NCBI GenBank assembly: GCA_021604585.1
Contig: BQJG01000079.1
Span: forward strand, 1-13,550
Direction: 5' to 3'
Origin: Hyphococcus sp.
GTDB lineage: Bacteria > Pseudomonadota > Alphaproteobacteria > Caulobacterales > Parvularculaceae
Length of the DNA stretch: 13,550 nucleotides
Below, piece by piece: positions 12,894-13,550 of this stretch. Made by a program: the position numbers and the translations under genes. Below the pieces are notes generated by a model, which had not been told where the DNA came from, made no database searches, and saw only the letters and a program-made list of their open reading frames with translations. Position 1 is the stretch's first letter. Each line of letters begins with the position of its first letter.

Positions 12894-13550
12894 TTAGCCC
12901 AACATAGAATGGGTTTTGTGAAGACCGGCGATCAGCGCCTCGACATCTTCGTGGGTGTTGTAAACAGCAAAAGACGCGCGCGCCGTTGCGGAAACGCCAA
13001 GGCGCTTCATCAGCGGTTGCGCGCAATGATGGCCGGCGCGCACAGCAACGCCGGTGCGGTCGAGGATCGCCGACACGTCGTGTGGGTGCGCGCCCTCCAC
13101 CGTGAAAGCAATAATCGGCGCCTTGTTCGCGGCGCGTCCGTAGACGCGAACGAAGTTCAGCTTCGCCAGCTCTTCCAGAACATGATCGCGCAGCCGCGCT
13201 TCATAGGCGGCAATAGCTTCAACGCCTTTCGCCTGCATCCAGTTTAGCGATGCGCCAAGACCGATCGCTTCGAGGATTGGCGGCGTGCCCGCCTCGAACC
13301 GGTGCGGCGGGTCGTTATAGGTAACGTTCTCCTGCGTCACCATGTCGATCATTTCGCCGCCGCCTTTGAAGGGCGGCAATGATTTCAGCGCATCCATCCT
13401 GCCATAGAGAATCCCGACGCCAGTCGGCCCGTAAAGCTTGTGGCCGGTAATCACATAAAAATCGCAGTCAATGTCGCGCACGTCAACCGCGCCGTGAACG
13501 CCCGCCTGACAACCGTCGAACAAAACCTTTGCGCCATGCTCATGCGCGAT
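12894..13550 (-). CDS. sufS: SufS cysteine desulfurase, C-terminal part
   Basis: This PLP-dependent enzyme takes sulfur from cysteine for Fe-S cluster assembly. About 218 codons are visible; the frame is open to the right edge, so the N-terminal half is missing. Visible residues are VLFDGCQAGVH (cofactor-binding Asp and Gln), VITGHKLYGPTGVG with the Schiff-base Lys, GGGEMIDMV, FEAGTPPI and, in VRAGHHCAQPLM, the catalytic Cys on the SufS-type loop. The C-terminal ASFAVYNTHEDVEAL is typical. The class II (SufS/CsdA) motif RAGHHCAQP distinguishes it from IscS/NifS. It heads the visible part of the operon sufS-sufT-sufA. Confidence 0.96.
   Translation of the reverse strand: MAHEHGAKVLFDGCQAGVHGAVDVRDIDCDFYVITGHKLYGPTGVGILYGRMDALKSLPPFKGGGEMIDMVTQENVTYNDPPHRFEAGTPPILEAIGLGASLNWMQAKGVEAIAAYEARLRDHVLEELAKLNFVRVYGRAANKAPIIAFTVEGAHPHDVSAILDRTGVAVRAGHHCAQPLMKRLGVSATARASFAVYNTHEDVEALIAGLHKTHSMLG

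Noticed and set aside
12894..13523. A 209-codon complete gene starting at TTG 13523
   Set aside because: The frame continues upstream to the window edge with normal SufS sequence (AHEHGAKV), so this is a truncated view of a longer gene.

Overview
The window reads as a chromosomal stretch of a moderately GC-rich alphaproteobacterium. Pointers are the suf gene order (cysteine desulfurase, DUF59 protein, SufA), a TetR/carboxylase/acyl-CoA dehydrogenase catabolic flavour, and a VPLPA-type C-terminal sorting signal. Genus cannot be fixed from sequence alone. I see no rRNA, tRNA, CRISPR array, transposase or phage gene.

Layout. Positions 1-929 (minus) hold the N-terminal 309 codons of a biotin-dependent acyl-CoA carboxylase carboxyltransferase subunit that runs off the left edge. 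It diverges from a TetR regulator (978-1610) followed by a PaaI-type hotdog thioesterase (1623-2042). A 24-bp near-perfect palindrome sits between carboxylase and regulator and touches the regulator's start codon. A minus-strand pair, GST and a small AT-rich lipoprotein, overlaps by ATGA (3146-2053). Palindromic intergenic repeats follow, then an acyl-CoA dehydrogenase with an isovaleryl/long-chain-type active site (3344-4519). A bidirectional terminator separates it from a convergent gene for a secreted VPLPA-CTERM protein (4599-5339).

An AMP-forming acyl-CoA ligase (5570-7114, minus) diverges from a nitronate monooxygenase-family flavoprotein (7238-8203), which is closely followed by a CreA-family lipoprotein (8215-8703) and pyruvate kinase (8764-10182). 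After a 398-nt gap with interleaved inverted repeats comes a dienelactone hydrolase-family enzyme (10581-11288). It converges on a minus-strand operon entering from the right edge: sufS (partial), a SufT-like DUF59 protein, sufA, a two-helix membrane protein and a TfoX N-domain protein with a lysine-rich tail. A double-hairpin repeat lies at the convergence.

Functionally, the left two thirds is dominated by acyl-CoA metabolism: activation (ligase), alpha-beta dehydrogenation, carboxylation and thioester hydrolysis, with a local TetR regulator. This would suit breakdown of branched or isoprenoid-like acids, although the substrate is inferred only from family resemblance. The right end is Fe-S cluster biogenesis. 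I found no clearly new multi-gene system. The most distinctive items are the operator palindrome, the repeats with compensatory changes, the lone sorting-signal protein, the interleaved repeats before the hydrolase gene, and the AT-rich membrane gene in the suf operon.
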